Shown here piece after piece: positions 51,882 through 61,818 of a stretch of DNA of 64,000 bases. Origin of the DNA: Gammaproteobacteria bacterium (GTDB taxonomy: Bacteria; Pseudomonadota; Gammaproteobacteria; UBA6429; Thiohalophilaceae); the NCBI GenBank assembly GCA_016125505.1, contig WGLP01000002.1:682001-746000 (forward strand), written 5' to 3'. The position numbers were made by a program, and so were the translations under genes. Position 1 is the first letter of the stretch. The number at the start of each line of letters is the position of its first letter. A model generated the notes under the pieces. That model searched no databases. It was not told where the DNA came from and saw only the letters and a list, made by a program, of their open reading frames with translations.

Positions 51882-53033
51882 TCAGGATGTGGGGCGCTGG
51901 ATGATGGTGGCGGTCTTGGTGATTTCCTTGCCATCACGAATCAACTTAATGTCAATGTGTTCGCCGGGTTTGTGCTGACTGATCTGGTCGAGAGTGTCAT
52001 GCACATCACGGACTTTCTTGCCGGCCACCGCAATAATCACGTCCCCGCGATCCAGGCCGGCCTTATCCGCAGGGCCATTGAGGACGATATTCGTAATGAT
52101 GGCGCCATCGGTCGACGCCAGTTTGAAAGAGGTTGCGAGATCGGGCGAGATGTCCTGAATCTTCACGCCGAGCCAGCCGCGAATGACATGGCCGTGTTCA
52201 ATGATCTGGGTGAGCACATCGCGCGCCAGGCTGACCGGGATGGCGAAACCGATGCCCATGGAGCCACCGCTCTCACTGTAGATTGCGGTATTGATACCGA
52301 TGAGGTCGCCGTAGGCGTTGATGAGTGCGCCACCGGAGTTACCCGGGTTGATGGCGGCATCGGTCTGGATGAAATTCTCGAACGTATTGATGCCCAGGCT
52401 GTTGCGCCCCAGGGCGCTGACAATCCCGGAGGTGACGGTTTGCCCCACGCCAAATGGGTTGCCGATCGCCAGGACCACGTCGCCGACACGCAGGTTTTTC
52501 GAATGCCCGAAGGTGATGACCGGCAGATTCGGGAAATCGATCTTCAACACGGCGATGTCCGACTCCGGATCGGCGCCTACAACTTTGGCCTGCACCGTGC
52601 GTCCGTCGTGCAGGGCGACGGCAATTTCGTCGGCACCGGCAATCACGTGATTGTTGGTTATGATGTAGCCCTGTGCGCTGACGATGACACCGGAGCCCAG
52701 GCTGGTCTCGCGGGTCTGGCGCGGCGTGTCGCTGTCCTTGTTTTGAAAGCGTTGAAACAGCGGGTCGTCCAACAGGGGATTGCGCCGTTCGCTGATGACC
52801 TTGGTTGTATAAATATTCACGACCGCGGGTGCTGCCTTATCCACGGCGGTGGCATATGTCGTGATGTGTTCCCCCGGCGGGGTGTTGGTGACGGGGGTGG
52901 AGCTTTCCTGGAGCTGCACAACCGCCGGTCGGGTGCTCAACAGTTCGGGATAGAAGTATAAAATCAGGAAGGCCAGGGCAAGACCGACCGTCGCAAACTG
53001 GAAGAGGAAGATGATATTTTTGCGCAATTGCAT
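51882..53033 (-). CDS. degS: DegS/AlgW-type periplasmic serine protease
   Basis: 383 aa with one N-terminal membrane helix (IFLFQFATVGLALAFLILYFY) and a trypsin-like domain. The His is in IITNNHVIAGADEI, Asp in the ESDIAVLKIDFP segment and Ser in NPGNSGGALINAYG. A single C-terminal PDZ domain follows (about residues 280-375). One PDZ plus a membrane anchor means the DegS/AlgW class that starts sigma-E activation by cutting RseA. The ATG at 53033 is chosen; the longer GTG at 53099 would overlap the ribosome-binding site of the divergent nif3 gene. Confidence 0.93.
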   Translation of the reverse strand: MQLRKNIIFLFQFATVGLALAFLILYFYPELLSTRPAVVQLQESSTPVTNTPPGEHITTYATAVDKAAPAVVNIYTTKVISERRNPLLDDPLFQRFQNKDSDTPRQTRETSLGSGVIVSAQGYIITNNHVIAGADEIAVALHDGRTVQAKVVGADPESDIAVLKIDFPNLPVITFGHSKNLRVGDVVLAIGNPFGVGQTVTSGIVSALGRNSLGINTFENFIQTDAAINPGNSGGALINAYGDLIGINTAIYSESGGSMGIGFAIPVSLARDVLTQIIEHGHVIRGWLGVKIQDISPDLATSFKLASTDGAIITNIVLNGPADKAGLDRGDVIIAVAGKKVRDVHDTLDQISQHKPGEHIDIKLIRDGKEITKTATIIQRPTS

Positions 53034-53101
53034 TTTGTTACTATGTGTATTGCTGTGTATAGATTCAATAAGTAAGGATAACCGAAGGAGCAAATTCACG
53101 C

Positions 53102-53857
53102 ATGATTAATTTGGCTGAACTCGTCGCTTATCTGGATGACCTGCTGGAGGTGGATCGTTTCTCGGACTATTGTCCCAATGGTATACAGGTGGAAGGCAAA
53201 CCGGTTGTCCAGCGTGTGGTCAGCGGCGTGACCGCCAGTCAGGCCTTGCTGGATGCGGCAGCTGCCCGGCAGGCCGATGTCGTGCTGGTCCATCACGGTT
53301 ATTTCTGGCGGGGCGAAGATGCGCGCATCGTGGGGATGAAACGACAGCGCATTCAAACCCTGCTGCAAGGCGGCATCAGCCTGCTGGCATATCACCTGCC
53401 CCTGGATGCACACCCGGTCTACGGTAACAACGCGCAACTGGGCGAGCGCCTGGGTTTTGTCACCGACGGACAATTCGGCCAGGGTGTTCCCGCCATCGGG
53501 CTCTACGGACATTTACCCATGGCCATGTCCGCGGAGGCCTTATCCGAGCGAATCGAACAGGTATTACAACGCAAACCTTTGCACATTAATGGTGGTACGC
53601 GTGCTATCAACAGCATCGCCTGGTGCAGTGGGGCGGCGCAGGGTTATATCGAGCAGGCCGTGGAACTCGGTGTAGACGCCTATCTCAGCGGCGAAATCTC
53701 GGAACAGACGGTACATATTGCGCGTGAGGCGGGGATTCACTATTTCGCGGCGGGGCATCACGCCACCGAACGTTATGGTGTTCAGGCCCTGGGTGCGCAT
53801 CTCGCAACCCAATTCGTGCTGGAGCACGACTTCATCGACATCGCAAACCCCGTATAA
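53102..53857 (+). CDS. Nif3-like dinuclear metal centre protein (YbgI family)
   Basis: 251 aa Nif3/DUF34 protein forming a toroid hexamer with a dimetal site. Metal ligands visible in VLVHHGYFWRGED, ISLLAYHLPLDAHP and HHATERYG. Biochemical role unsettled (GTP cyclohydrolase I type 2-like naming). Strong ribosome-binding site (GAAGGAGC) 6-10 nt ahead. Divergent from degS; ahead of pet genes by 178 nt. Confidence 0.93.
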   Translation: MINLAELVAYLDDLLEVDRFSDYCPNGIQVEGKPVVQRVVSGVTASQALLDAAAARQADVVLVHHGYFWRGEDARIVGMKRQRIQTLLQGGISLLAYHLPLDAHPVYGNNAQLGERLGFVTDGQFGQGVPAIGLYGHLPMAMSAEALSERIEQVLQRKPLHINGGTRAINSIAWCSGAAQGYIEQAVELGVDAYLSGEISEQTVHIAREAGIHYFAAGHHATERYGVQALGAHLATQFVLEHDFIDIANPV

Positions 53858-54035
53858 GCGATTGAAAATCAAAATTTATTTGAACTCGAACTTGACCTGA
53901 TCAAGGCCTTGGTCCACACTACACCCCCGTTTTTGGGCCGGATATTATTCGTATCCACTCCTTTCTCACTTAACAAGAACTAGAGCCTCGCTGTGACCCC
54001 ACAGTTGCACGAGTCATGACGCGGAGAGAACACGC

Positions 54036-54641
54036 ATGAGCGATGATTCTGTAGATAAGAGTAAACGCCGCTTTCTGGTTCAGCTCACCTCGGCGACAGG
54101 TGCCGTGGGTGCGGTTGGGCTGGTACTTCCCATGTTAGATTCCATGAATCCCAGCGCCCGCGCAGCGGCGGCCGGCGCGCCAGTGGAAGTGGATATCAGT
54201 AAGATTGCCCCCAGCGAGATGATTACCGCGGTCTGGCGTAAAAAGCCGGTCTGGGTGCTCCATCGAACGGAGAAGAATCTTGCGGATCTCCCCAAGCAGG
54301 ATCCACAACTGACCGATCCGAAATCTGAAGTCCCGCACCAACCCGCATACTGCAAAAACGAATACCGCTCCTACGAAAATCACAAGGATATCTGGGTCGC
54401 CATTGGTATCTGTACCCACCTGGGTTGTTCTCCAACATACCGCCCGGAAGTGGCACCGCCCGATCTGGGCAAGAACTGGGTCGGCGGTTATTTCTGCCCC
54501 TGTCACGGTTCGCGTTTCGATCTCGCCGGTCGCGTCTACATCGGTTCTCCGGCGCCGACCAACCTGGTGATTCCACCGTATCGTTACGTGAATGACACCA
54601 CCATCATTGTTGGTGAAGATCCGAAAGAAGGAGCCGCATAA
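54036..54641 (+). CDS. petA: Ubiquinol-cytochrome c reductase Rieske iron-sulfur subunit
   Basis: 201 aa. Twin-arginine-like N-terminus (KSKRRFLVQLTSATG) and one membrane anchor, then the Rieske domain with cluster-binding CTHLGC and CPCHGSRFDLAGRV. First gene of petABC; stop shares a base with the petB start (ATA ATG). GGAGAG precedes the start. Confidence 0.97.
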   Translation: MSDDSVDKSKRRFLVQLTSATGAVGAVGLVLPMLDSMNPSARAAAAGAPVEVDISKIAPSEMITAVWRKKPVWVLHRTEKNLADLPKQDPQLTDPKSEVPHQPAYCKNEYRSYENHKDIWVAIGICTHLGCSPTYRPEVAPPDLGKNWVGGYFCPCHGSRFDLAGRVYIGSPAPTNLVIPPYRYVNDTTIIVGEDPKEGAA

Positions 54642-55876
54642 TGACAACGAAAGCGATGGCATTTCTGGGCTGGATAGACGCGCGCTTCCCGCTGACCAAG
54701 CTGTGGAAAGAGCATCTGTCCGAGTACTACGCACCCAAAAATTTCAACTTCTGGTACTTCTTCGGTTCACTGGCCTTGCTGGTACTGGTGATGCAGATTC
54801 TGACCGGGATCTTCCTCACCATGAACTACAAGCCGGATGCAGAACTGGCGTTTGGTTCCGTCGAATACATCATGCGCGACGTGGACTGGGGCTGGTTCAT
54901 TCGTTACATGCACTCCACCGGCGCTTCGGCGTTCTTCGTGGTGGTGTATCTGCATATGTACCGTGGTTTGATTTACGGTTCCTATCAGAAACCGCGTGAA
55001 CTCATCTGGATCATCGGCGTGTTTATTTATCTGGCGCTGATGGCCGAGGCCTTCATGGGTTATCTGTTACCCTGGGGTCAGATGTCTTACTGGGGTGCAC
55101 AGGTTATCGTGAATCTCTTCTCCACGATCCCTTACATCGGTAATGAACTGTCCGTCTGGATTCGCGGTGACTTCGTGATTTCCGATGCCACCCTGAACCG
55201 CTTCTTCGCCTTCCATGTGATTGCGGTGCCGCTGGTACTGATCATGCTGGTGGCCGCGCACATCATTGCGTTGCACGAAGTGGGTTCTAACAACCCTGAC
55301 GGCGTTGAAATCAAGAAGCACAAAGGTCCGGATGGTATCCCGCTGGACGGGATTCCGTTCCACCCTTACTACACGGTGAAAGACGTGGTGGGTGTCGTGG
55401 TGTTCTTCATGATCTTTTTCGCGGTGCTGTTCTTCAGCCCGGAGATGCACGGTTTCTTCCTGGAAGCCGCCAACTTCGAGCCGGCCAACCCGCTGAAGAC
55501 CCCGCAGCACATCGCCCCGCTGTGGTACTTCACGCCGTTCTACGCCATGTTGCGTGCGGTACCGCCGATGTTTAACTCGCAGTTCCCGGGCGTTATCGTG
55601 ATGGGTGCGGCGATCGTGGTGCTGTTCTTCCTGCCCTGGCTGGATCGCAGTCCGGTGAAATCTATCCGGTACAAGGGCATGATCAGCAAGGTTGCTATCG
55701 CAATCCTGGTCGTCAGCTTTGCGGTACTCGCGTATCTGGGTATGGAACCACCGTCACCCGTGAAGACCAATATCGCGCGGATTGCCACGGTGTTGTATTT
55801 CGCCTACTTCCTGTTGATGCCCTGGTATTCCAAGATCGACAAGACTAAACCGGTTCCAGAGAGGGTGACACACTAA
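54641..55876 (+). CDS. petB: Cytochrome b subunit of the bc1 complex
   Basis: 411 aa, eight predicted helices, full-length fused b6 plus subunit IV type. The four haem ligands can be assigned as H91 and H105 in one helix and H192 and H207 in another. The Qo-site motif, PEWY in mitochondria, reads PLWY at residues 293-296, so the canonical Glu is Leu. Q-loop and QMSYWGAQV segments are otherwise normal. Overlaps petA and petC. Confidence 0.97.
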   Translation: MTTKAMAFLGWIDARFPLTKLWKEHLSEYYAPKNFNFWYFFGSLALLVLVMQILTGIFLTMNYKPDAELAFGSVEYIMRDVDWGWFIRYMHSTGASAFFVVVYLHMYRGLIYGSYQKPRELIWIIGVFIYLALMAEAFMGYLLPWGQMSYWGAQVIVNLFSTIPYIGNELSVWIRGDFVISDATLNRFFAFHVIAVPLVLIMLVAAHIIALHEVGSNNPDGVEIKKHKGPDGIPLDGIPFHPYYTVKDVVGVVVFFMIFFAVLFFSPEMHGFFLEAANFEPANPLKTPQHIAPLWYFTPFYAMLRAVPPMFNSQFPGVIVMGAAIVVLFFLPWLDRSPVKSIRYKGMISKVAIAILVVSFAVLAYLGMEPPSPVKTNIARIATVLYFAYFLLMPWYSKIDKTKPVPERVTH

Positions 55877-56646
55877 TGAACAAGAAAATTCTTATTGCAC
55901 TCTTAATGTGTTTTCCGCTCTTCGCCCATGCCAGCGAAGGTGGCGAGAACCTGATGAAGGCGGACGTCAATCTGGAAAACAAGAACTCGCTGCGCCACGG
56001 TGCCAAGCTGTTCGTCAATTACTGCATGAGCTGCCACTCAGCCAAGTACATGCGCTATATCCATGTCGCGCATTATCTCGGGCTGACCGACAAGCAAATG
56101 CAGAATTTGATCCTGGTTTCCGATTTTTCGGATGAAGACAAGCCGCAAGGTGTGGACAAGAAGGTCGGAGCTCTGATGACCGTGGCCATGACGGAACAGG
56201 AAGGCAAGAAGTGGTTCGGTAATCCGCCGCCCGACCTGACCCTGGTGGCACGCGTGCGTGGTGCCGACTGGATCTATACCTACCTGAACTCGTTCTATCT
56301 GGATCCGAGCCGTCCCACTGGTGCCAATAACACCCTGTTCCACAATGTTGGCATGCCGGATGTCCTGTGGGAATTGCATGGTCTGCGCAAGTTGAAGGAA
56401 ACCAAGGACAAGGAAGGCAATGCCGAAGGTATTGAACCTGCCAACTTCGAACAGGTTACCGAAGGCAAGATGACCGAGGCGGAATATCTCAAGGCCACCA
56501 ATGACCTGGTGAACTTCCTGGTTTACATGGGTGAACCGGTGAAGATGGAACGCCAGCGTGTCGGTATCCTGGTGATGTTCTTCCTGGTGATCTTCTTTAT
56601 CTTCGCGTACCTGTTGAAGAAAGAATACTGGAAGGACGTGCATTAA
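55876..56646 (+). CDS. petC: Cytochrome c1 of the bc1 complex
   Basis: 256 aa. Sec signal peptide (MNKKILIALLMCFPLFAHAS), haem site NYCMSCHSAKYMRY (CxxCH), and a C-terminal membrane anchor (VGILVMFFLVIFFIFAYLL). Completes petABC; followed by a hairpin terminator and then sspA, the order common in beta- and gammaproteobacteria. Confidence 0.97.
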   Translation: MNKKILIALLMCFPLFAHASEGGENLMKADVNLENKNSLRHGAKLFVNYCMSCHSAKYMRYIHVAHYLGLTDKQMQNLILVSDFSDEDKPQGVDKKVGALMTVAMTEQEGKKWFGNPPPDLTLVARVRGADWIYTYLNSFYLDPSRPTGANNTLFHNVGMPDVLWELHGLRKLKETKDKEGNAEGIEPANFEQVTEGKMTEAEYLKATNDLVNFLVYMGEPVKMERQRVGILVMFFLVIFFIFAYLLKKEYWKDVH

Positions 56647-56679
56647 CTTGCACTATTGCCGTGCAGGCGATCAATGCAT

Positions 56680-56706
56680 AAGGGGGGAAAGATCTTTTCC
56701 CCCTTT
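56680..56706 (+). terminator. Rho-independent-type terminator after petC
   Basis: Stem of 11 pairs (AAGGGGGGAAA with TTTCCCCCTTT, one G-T pair) around a 5-nt loop, followed by ACATTTTA. The T run is short, so termination may be partial and sspA could also receive read-through. Confidence 0.6.
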
Positions 56707-56734
56707 ACATTTTATAAAGAGGTAATTTAACGCA

Positions 56735-57358
56735 ATGGCACAAGTAACCAATCGTCGACTTGCCATGACGCTGTTTTCGTCTGATGCGTGTCCGCGTTGT
56801 CATATGGTCAGGATTGTGCTTGCGGAGAAGGGCATCAATTATGATGTCCAGCCGGTGGATTTCAGCGACCCGCCGGAAGACTTGATCGATCTCAATCCCT
56901 ATAACGAAGTCCCGACCCTGGTGGACCGTGACCTGGTGTTATATCAACATCAGGTGATCATGGAATACCTCGACGAGCGTTTCCCGCATCCGCCGTTAAT
57001 GCCGGTCGACCCGGTTTCGCGCGGCCGCAACCGACTGATGCTGTATCGTATTGAACGTGACTGGTACTCCCTGGCCGACAAGATCAACAACGGTGCAGCG
57101 GATGTCGATGAGGCGCGCAAGCATTTGCGTGACAGTCTGGTCAGCGCCTCGCCGATCTTCGATTCCAAGCCGTTTTTCATGAGTGATGAATTGAGCCTGA
57201 TCGATTGTGCGATTATGCCTTTGCTCTGGCGCCTGCCGCACTACGGCATCCAGATTCCGGCAAATGCCAAGCCCCTGTTGAAATACATGGAGCATATGTT
57301 CAAGCGCAATACCTTCAAGGCCAGTTTGAGCGATGTGGAAAGGGAGATGCGCGCCTAG
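56735..57358 (+). CDS. sspA: Stringent starvation protein A
   Basis: 207 aa glutathione-S-transferase-fold protein that binds RNA polymerase during starvation and acid stress. GST-N region LFSSDACPRCHMVRIVLAEKG and the conserved NPYNEVPTLVDRDLVLYQ are clear. The CPRC near the N-terminus is a little unusual, since E. coli SspA lacks this CxxC. AAAGAGGT precedes the start. Confidence 0.95.
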   Translation: MAQVTNRRLAMTLFSSDACPRCHMVRIVLAEKGINYDVQPVDFSDPPEDLIDLNPYNEVPTLVDRDLVLYQHQVIMEYLDERFPHPPLMPVDPVSRGRNRLMLYRIERDWYSLADKINNGAADVDEARKHLRDSLVSASPIFDSKPFFMSDELSLIDCAIMPLLWRLPHYGIQIPANAKPLLKYMEHMFKRNTFKASLSDVEREMRA

Positions 57359-57384
57359 CAGACTGTTCTTCTGTCTGATTTTTT
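57359..57384 (+). terminator. Weak hairpin plus T run after sspA
   Basis: CAGAC and GTCTG (5 bp, 9-nt loop) are followed by ATTTTTT. Weak stem but a typical T tract; a partial terminator before sspB is plausible. Confidence 0.3.
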
Positions 57385-57470
57385 GCGTTTTTGTCTTCAG
57401 TGTTCGTCGCGTTTTCAACAGACTGCGAGTGTCTTACACTATACAAGCTGCGTGAGAGCGGATTACAGAC

Positions 57471-57854
57471 ATGCCACTGACCTCCAGCCAACCCTATCTG
57501 TTACGCGCCATTTATGAATGGATTGTCGATAACAGCATGACACCTTACATCCTGGTGGATGCCAGTAACGACGATGTGCAGGTACCGCGACAATTCGTCG
57601 AAAATGGCAAAATCGTTCTGAACATCGCACCGCGGGCGGTAAATAACCTGCAATTGAGCAACGAACAGGTCTTGTTCGATGCGCGGTTTTCCGGTCAGCC
57701 TATGCAAGTTGCTCTACCTATGCGCGCAGTGCTTGCCATTTATGCCAAGGAAAACGGTCAGGGCATGGTATTCAATGAGACGGATCACGATGGTCCGCCT
57801 GATGCTCCCGAACCTGCCGGACCGGACAAACCCAAATTGCGCCTGGTGAAGTAG
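57471..57854 (+). CDS. sspB: ClpXP adaptor SspB
   Basis: 127 aa adaptor delivering ssrA-tagged peptides to ClpXP. Folded part with [20 protein letters not shown] and [18 protein letters not shown]; an acidic Pro-rich linker; and the C-terminal ClpX-binding tail KPKLRLVK, like E. coli LRVVK. It is about 110 nt after sspA and 10 nt before the macro-domain gene. Confidence 0.95.
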   Translation: MPLTSSQPYLLRAIYEWIVDNSMTPYILVDASNDDVQVPRQFVENGKIVLNIAPRAVNNLQLSNEQVLFDARFSGQPMQVALPMRAVLAIYAKENGQGMVFNETDHDGPPDAPEPAGPDKPKLRLVK

Positions 57855-57864
57855 CTCACACGTA

Positions 57865-58368
57865 ATGATCGAGATCCTGCAGGCGGATATCACAACCCTG
57901 GCAGTAGATGCTATCGTCAATGCCGCGAATACTTCCTTGCTTGGTGGCGGCGGCGTCGACGGCGCCATTCATCGCGCAGCGGGTCCGCAGTTACTGGCGG
58001 CATGCCGCCCCCTCGGCGGGTGTGCCACCGGTGACGCCAAGATCACGCCCGGTTTCAATTTACCGGCGCGTCACGTGATCCATACCGTCGGTCCGGTATG
58101 GCATGGCGGTACGGCAGGGGAAGCCGAGTTGCTGACACAGTGTTACCGGCGAGCCTTCGAGATTGCCCGGCAACATCAGCTGCGCAGTATTGCCTTTCCC
58201 GGCATCAGTACCGGTGTCTACGGATATCCCAAAGATCAGGCGTGTCGCATTGCCTTGAGGGTGATGCTGGACAATGAGGCAACGTTTGATCGGATCATCG
58301 CCTGCTGTTTCAGTGCGGCGGATCAACAACTCTATCAATCCACCCTGGCCTTGTTACGCGCCGGATGA
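57865..58368 (+). CDS. Macro-domain ADP-ribose-binding protein (YmdB-like)
   Basis: 167 aa. Ligand-loop strings [25 protein letters not shown] and [14 protein letters not shown], which define MacroD-type hydrolases of O-acetyl-ADP-ribose or mono-ADP-ribosyl proteins. It follows sspB by 10 nt, an unusual partnership for a ClpXP adaptor. No ADP-ribosyltransferase in the window. Confidence 0.93.
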   Translation: MIEILQADITTLAVDAIVNAANTSLLGGGGVDGAIHRAAGPQLLAACRPLGGCATGDAKITPGFNLPARHVIHTVGPVWHGGTAGEAELLTQCYRRAFEIARQHQLRSIAFPGISTGVYGYPKDQACRIALRVMLDNEATFDRIIACCFSAADQQLYQSTLALLRAG

Positions 58369-58384
58369 ATTGACGTGCAAGTTG

Positions 58385-58687
58385 TCAGGCGTAGACGTCA
58401 ATACCTACCCCAACTGCTTCCGGAGGATGCGTATCCGCATCACGGCGCCGTGGTTGCATGCGGCGCGCATGCGAACTCCGTGTATCCAGAATGATGGGTA
58501 ATTGACGTTTGCGACGATCGATGCCGCAGCGGCGGTCCAGTGCGCGTCGCGGGGGGAATTGTTCTCCCGCAAGGCTATTTTCGGCGGGAGTCATGCGCAA
58601 CACAGTGACGGCCCGGCTGAGATTGGTCGGTTTGAGGTAGTCCAGGTCGAAGTGACTGCCCAAACGTCGCAGGTACGTCATATTCAT
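58385..58687 (-). CDS. Small Arg-rich protein with DRR repeats, unknown function
   Basis: 100 aa, strongly basic. The segment RRCGIDRRKRQLPIILDTR, the later RRMQPRRRDAD and the C-terminal GIDVYA give a repeated xDRR/RR pattern, which I have the impression of seeing in small proteobacterial proteins but cannot name. No signal peptide or membrane helix. The ATG at 58687 has a strong ribosome-binding site, GGGGGAG five nt before, which argues for a real gene. It is convergent with the macro-domain gene, separated by 16 nt. Confidence 0.65.
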   Translation of the reverse strand: MNMTYLRRLGSHFDLDYLKPTNLSRAVTVLRMTPAENSLAGEQFPPRRALDRRCGIDRRKRQLPIILDTRSSHARRMQPRRRDADTHPPEAVGVGIDVYA

Positions 58688-58839
58688 GTTGCTCCCCCAT
58701 CGAATATCAGATTACGCAACGTCAATAGCGCTGCTTTTTTGTTGATGTTGGTATTATTCGTGGGGACGGGGCATGTATGCTGTGAGCCGTCACACATTTT
58801 TTATAACGGCGTGGTGTTTATCGGGTAATGCGACCGCAG

Positions 58840-59800
<961 letters not shown>

Positions 59801-59808
59801 AGGTGTTC

Positions 59809-61659
59809 CTACATGTTGCCCTGATCGATAGGGACCGGACGACCACTGCGGAATTTCACCCAGGTGAGCTGGCGCTGCACACGCAGGCGGTTGTCCAGAC
59901 TGAGGCTGCCGGTCTCGCCATCGTAGCGTTCGTAGGGATAGGCGCGCAGGGTGTTGAGCGCGCCAATGATATTGAAGGCGTCGATACCCAGGGCGTAAAT
60001 GCGTTGCAGGGCATTGCCGGCATCGGTGATCTCGTTTTCGATATCGGCACGCATACCGCGGTGGGCGGTGCTTTCAGCCAGGACCCACGGCATATCACCG
60101 AACTCGAGTCCGTCCATATCGCGATCGCGTTCCTGGTTCAACACGCCGGTGAATACATGCGAGGTGGAATAGACCGGCACGTCGCTGGCCTGGTAGAACT
60201 TCAATTGCGGGCGAATCTGGCGGGCCTGGCGCGGGAAGGCGGCGAGGAAAATGAAATCGATATCCATGCGACGGCGTGGCGTGAACTTGATATCGCGCTT
60301 GAGTATGGTGGCGATCCGGCGGTAACGCGCCTGGCTGTCATCGATGTTGAGCAAGGCCTTGATCGGTTGTGAAAAGTCATTCTTTGTTGCGTCGTAGGTT
60401 TGCATCTCCACGATGTGGCCGCCCAGCTGTATCCAGCGTTGCTGGAAAGCTGCATAGATGCGTTCACCCCAGGGGCCTGCCGGCACCAGGACGCCGGCGT
60501 TGACGTGGCCATCGAGCCAGGTGCGCTCGGCTACCTGACGCGCCTCGTCTTCCGGCGACAGGCCAAACTGATACATGTTGGCGTGCAGGGTTTGATCCTC
60601 GTCGGATAAGTAGTTCAATGCCAGGGTTGGCACCGGTAGATCATCCATTTGCGCCAGTGTCTGGACTGCTTCCTTGTCCAACGGCCCCACCACGAACTGG
60701 GCGCCGTCCTGGATCGCCTTTTTATAGACCTCCTTCACCTTGCTCGGGTCTTCACCCACGTCGTAAATGCGAATGCGTTGATTCGGGTTGGGCCGGCGCG
60801 TGTAATAGGCGGCGGTAAAGCCATCACGCAGGGCTTCACCCGCATTCGCGAATTTACCACTGAGGGGTAACAGCAAGGCCACCCGATCCGGATACGCCAC
60901 ATCTTCAGGTTTGCGCTCGGTCAGTGCCGCAAGAATTTCCGGCGAGACGGGGTGGTTGGGATATTTTTGCTGCCACGCAAGAATTTCCTGCTTGAGTCGA
61001 ATCGGGCTGAGCTGATAAACCTTGGCCAGTTGCACCAGCTCCATCCAGCCACTGAGGATGTCCGGTGGCGGCGCCGTGCGCAACATTTGCAAAGACCGTT
61101 CGGACATGCTGGCCAAGGCGGCCCAGATCGCTTCCTGGTTGGACTTGATCAGATCCGGATCGCTCAGGTGTTTTTCACGCTCCACGAGTTCGCGCGCGGT
61201 ATCCAGACGGTTGCCCAGCATGGTATGGGCATCCGCGCGTAGCTTGTAAAATTCGGCCTGGTACAGCTGGGGCGTGTTCGTGGGCAAGGGTGTCGCCAGC
61301 AATTGCAGCGCGTCGTTGGGCAGGCGCTCGCCCATGGCGATATGGGCCTTGGTCAAGACCAGCAGCATTTGATCGAAGGTGTCATTCGGCGCAACGGGTG
61401 TGGCCTGCAGGAGTTGTTTGGCCTGGGCCACGTGCTCACTGCGCGCCAGGGCCGCAGCGGCACGCAGTTGCAGGTAGGTCTGCTGGTTACCGCTGGCCGC
61501 TTGCGCCAGGCTCATAAAATCCTTGGCCGCTTGATCGTATTGACCCTTACTGAACAAGGCCTCGGTCTTATCGGCGGAGATTTCCTGTCCGGGCTGGATC
61601 GCGGTACAACCGACAAATCCGAACAGGAGGAACAGCAGGAAAAGCGCGCGAACGTTCAT
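59809..61659 (-). CDS. lpoA: Penicillin-binding protein activator LpoA
   Basis: 616 aa outer-membrane lipoprotein with lipobox (LFGFVGCTAI). Residues about 25-250 are TPR-like helices; a leucine-binding-protein-like fold follows (VALLLPLSGKFANAGEALRDGF to the C-terminus). Activates PBP1A across the periplasm. Divergent from rsmI; same order (rsmI, lpoA, yraN, SIS) as in E. coli. Confidence 0.93.
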   Translation of the reverse strand: MNVRALFLLFLLFGFVGCTAIQPGQEISADKTEALFSKGQYDQAAKDFMSLAQAASGNQQTYLQLRAAAALARSEHVAQAKQLLQATPVAPNDTFDQMLLVLTKAHIAMGERLPNDALQLLATPLPTNTPQLYQAEFYKLRADAHTMLGNRLDTARELVEREKHLSDPDLIKSNQEAIWAALASMSERSLQMLRTAPPPDILSGWMELVQLAKVYQLSPIRLKQEILAWQQKYPNHPVSPEILAALTERKPEDVAYPDRVALLLPLSGKFANAGEALRDGFTAAYYTRRPNPNQRIRIYDVGEDPSKVKEVYKKAIQDGAQFVVGPLDKEAVQTLAQMDDLPVPTLALNYLSDEDQTLHANMYQFGLSPEDEARQVAERTWLDGHVNAGVLVPAGPWGERIYAAFQQRWIQLGGHIVEMQTYDATKNDFSQPIKALLNIDDSQARYRRIATILKRDIKFTPRRRMDIDFIFLAAFPRQARQIRPQLKFYQASDVPVYSTSHVFTGVLNQERDRDMDGLEFGDMPWVLAESTAHRGMRADIENEITDAGNALQRIYALGIDAFNIIGALNTLRAYPYERYDGETGSLSLDNRLRVQRQLTWVKFRSGRPVPIDQGNM

Positions 61660-61818
61660 GTATATAGGTATCCTAATTCATTCATTACATTGACTTGATT
61701 GCTTACAATCCATTGTATTGCCGGGGATGAATTTTGACCAACATCTCGCGATGCACCCGCCCCGAAACTGGCAGTATGTTAGCGGTTTTCGGGCACCGTC
61801 TACAAAAGGAATACAAAC

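Noticed and set aside
61660..61818. RNase P RNA next to rsmI
   Set aside because: rnpB often lies near rsmI, but the 159-nt space is far too short and lacks its conserved core.
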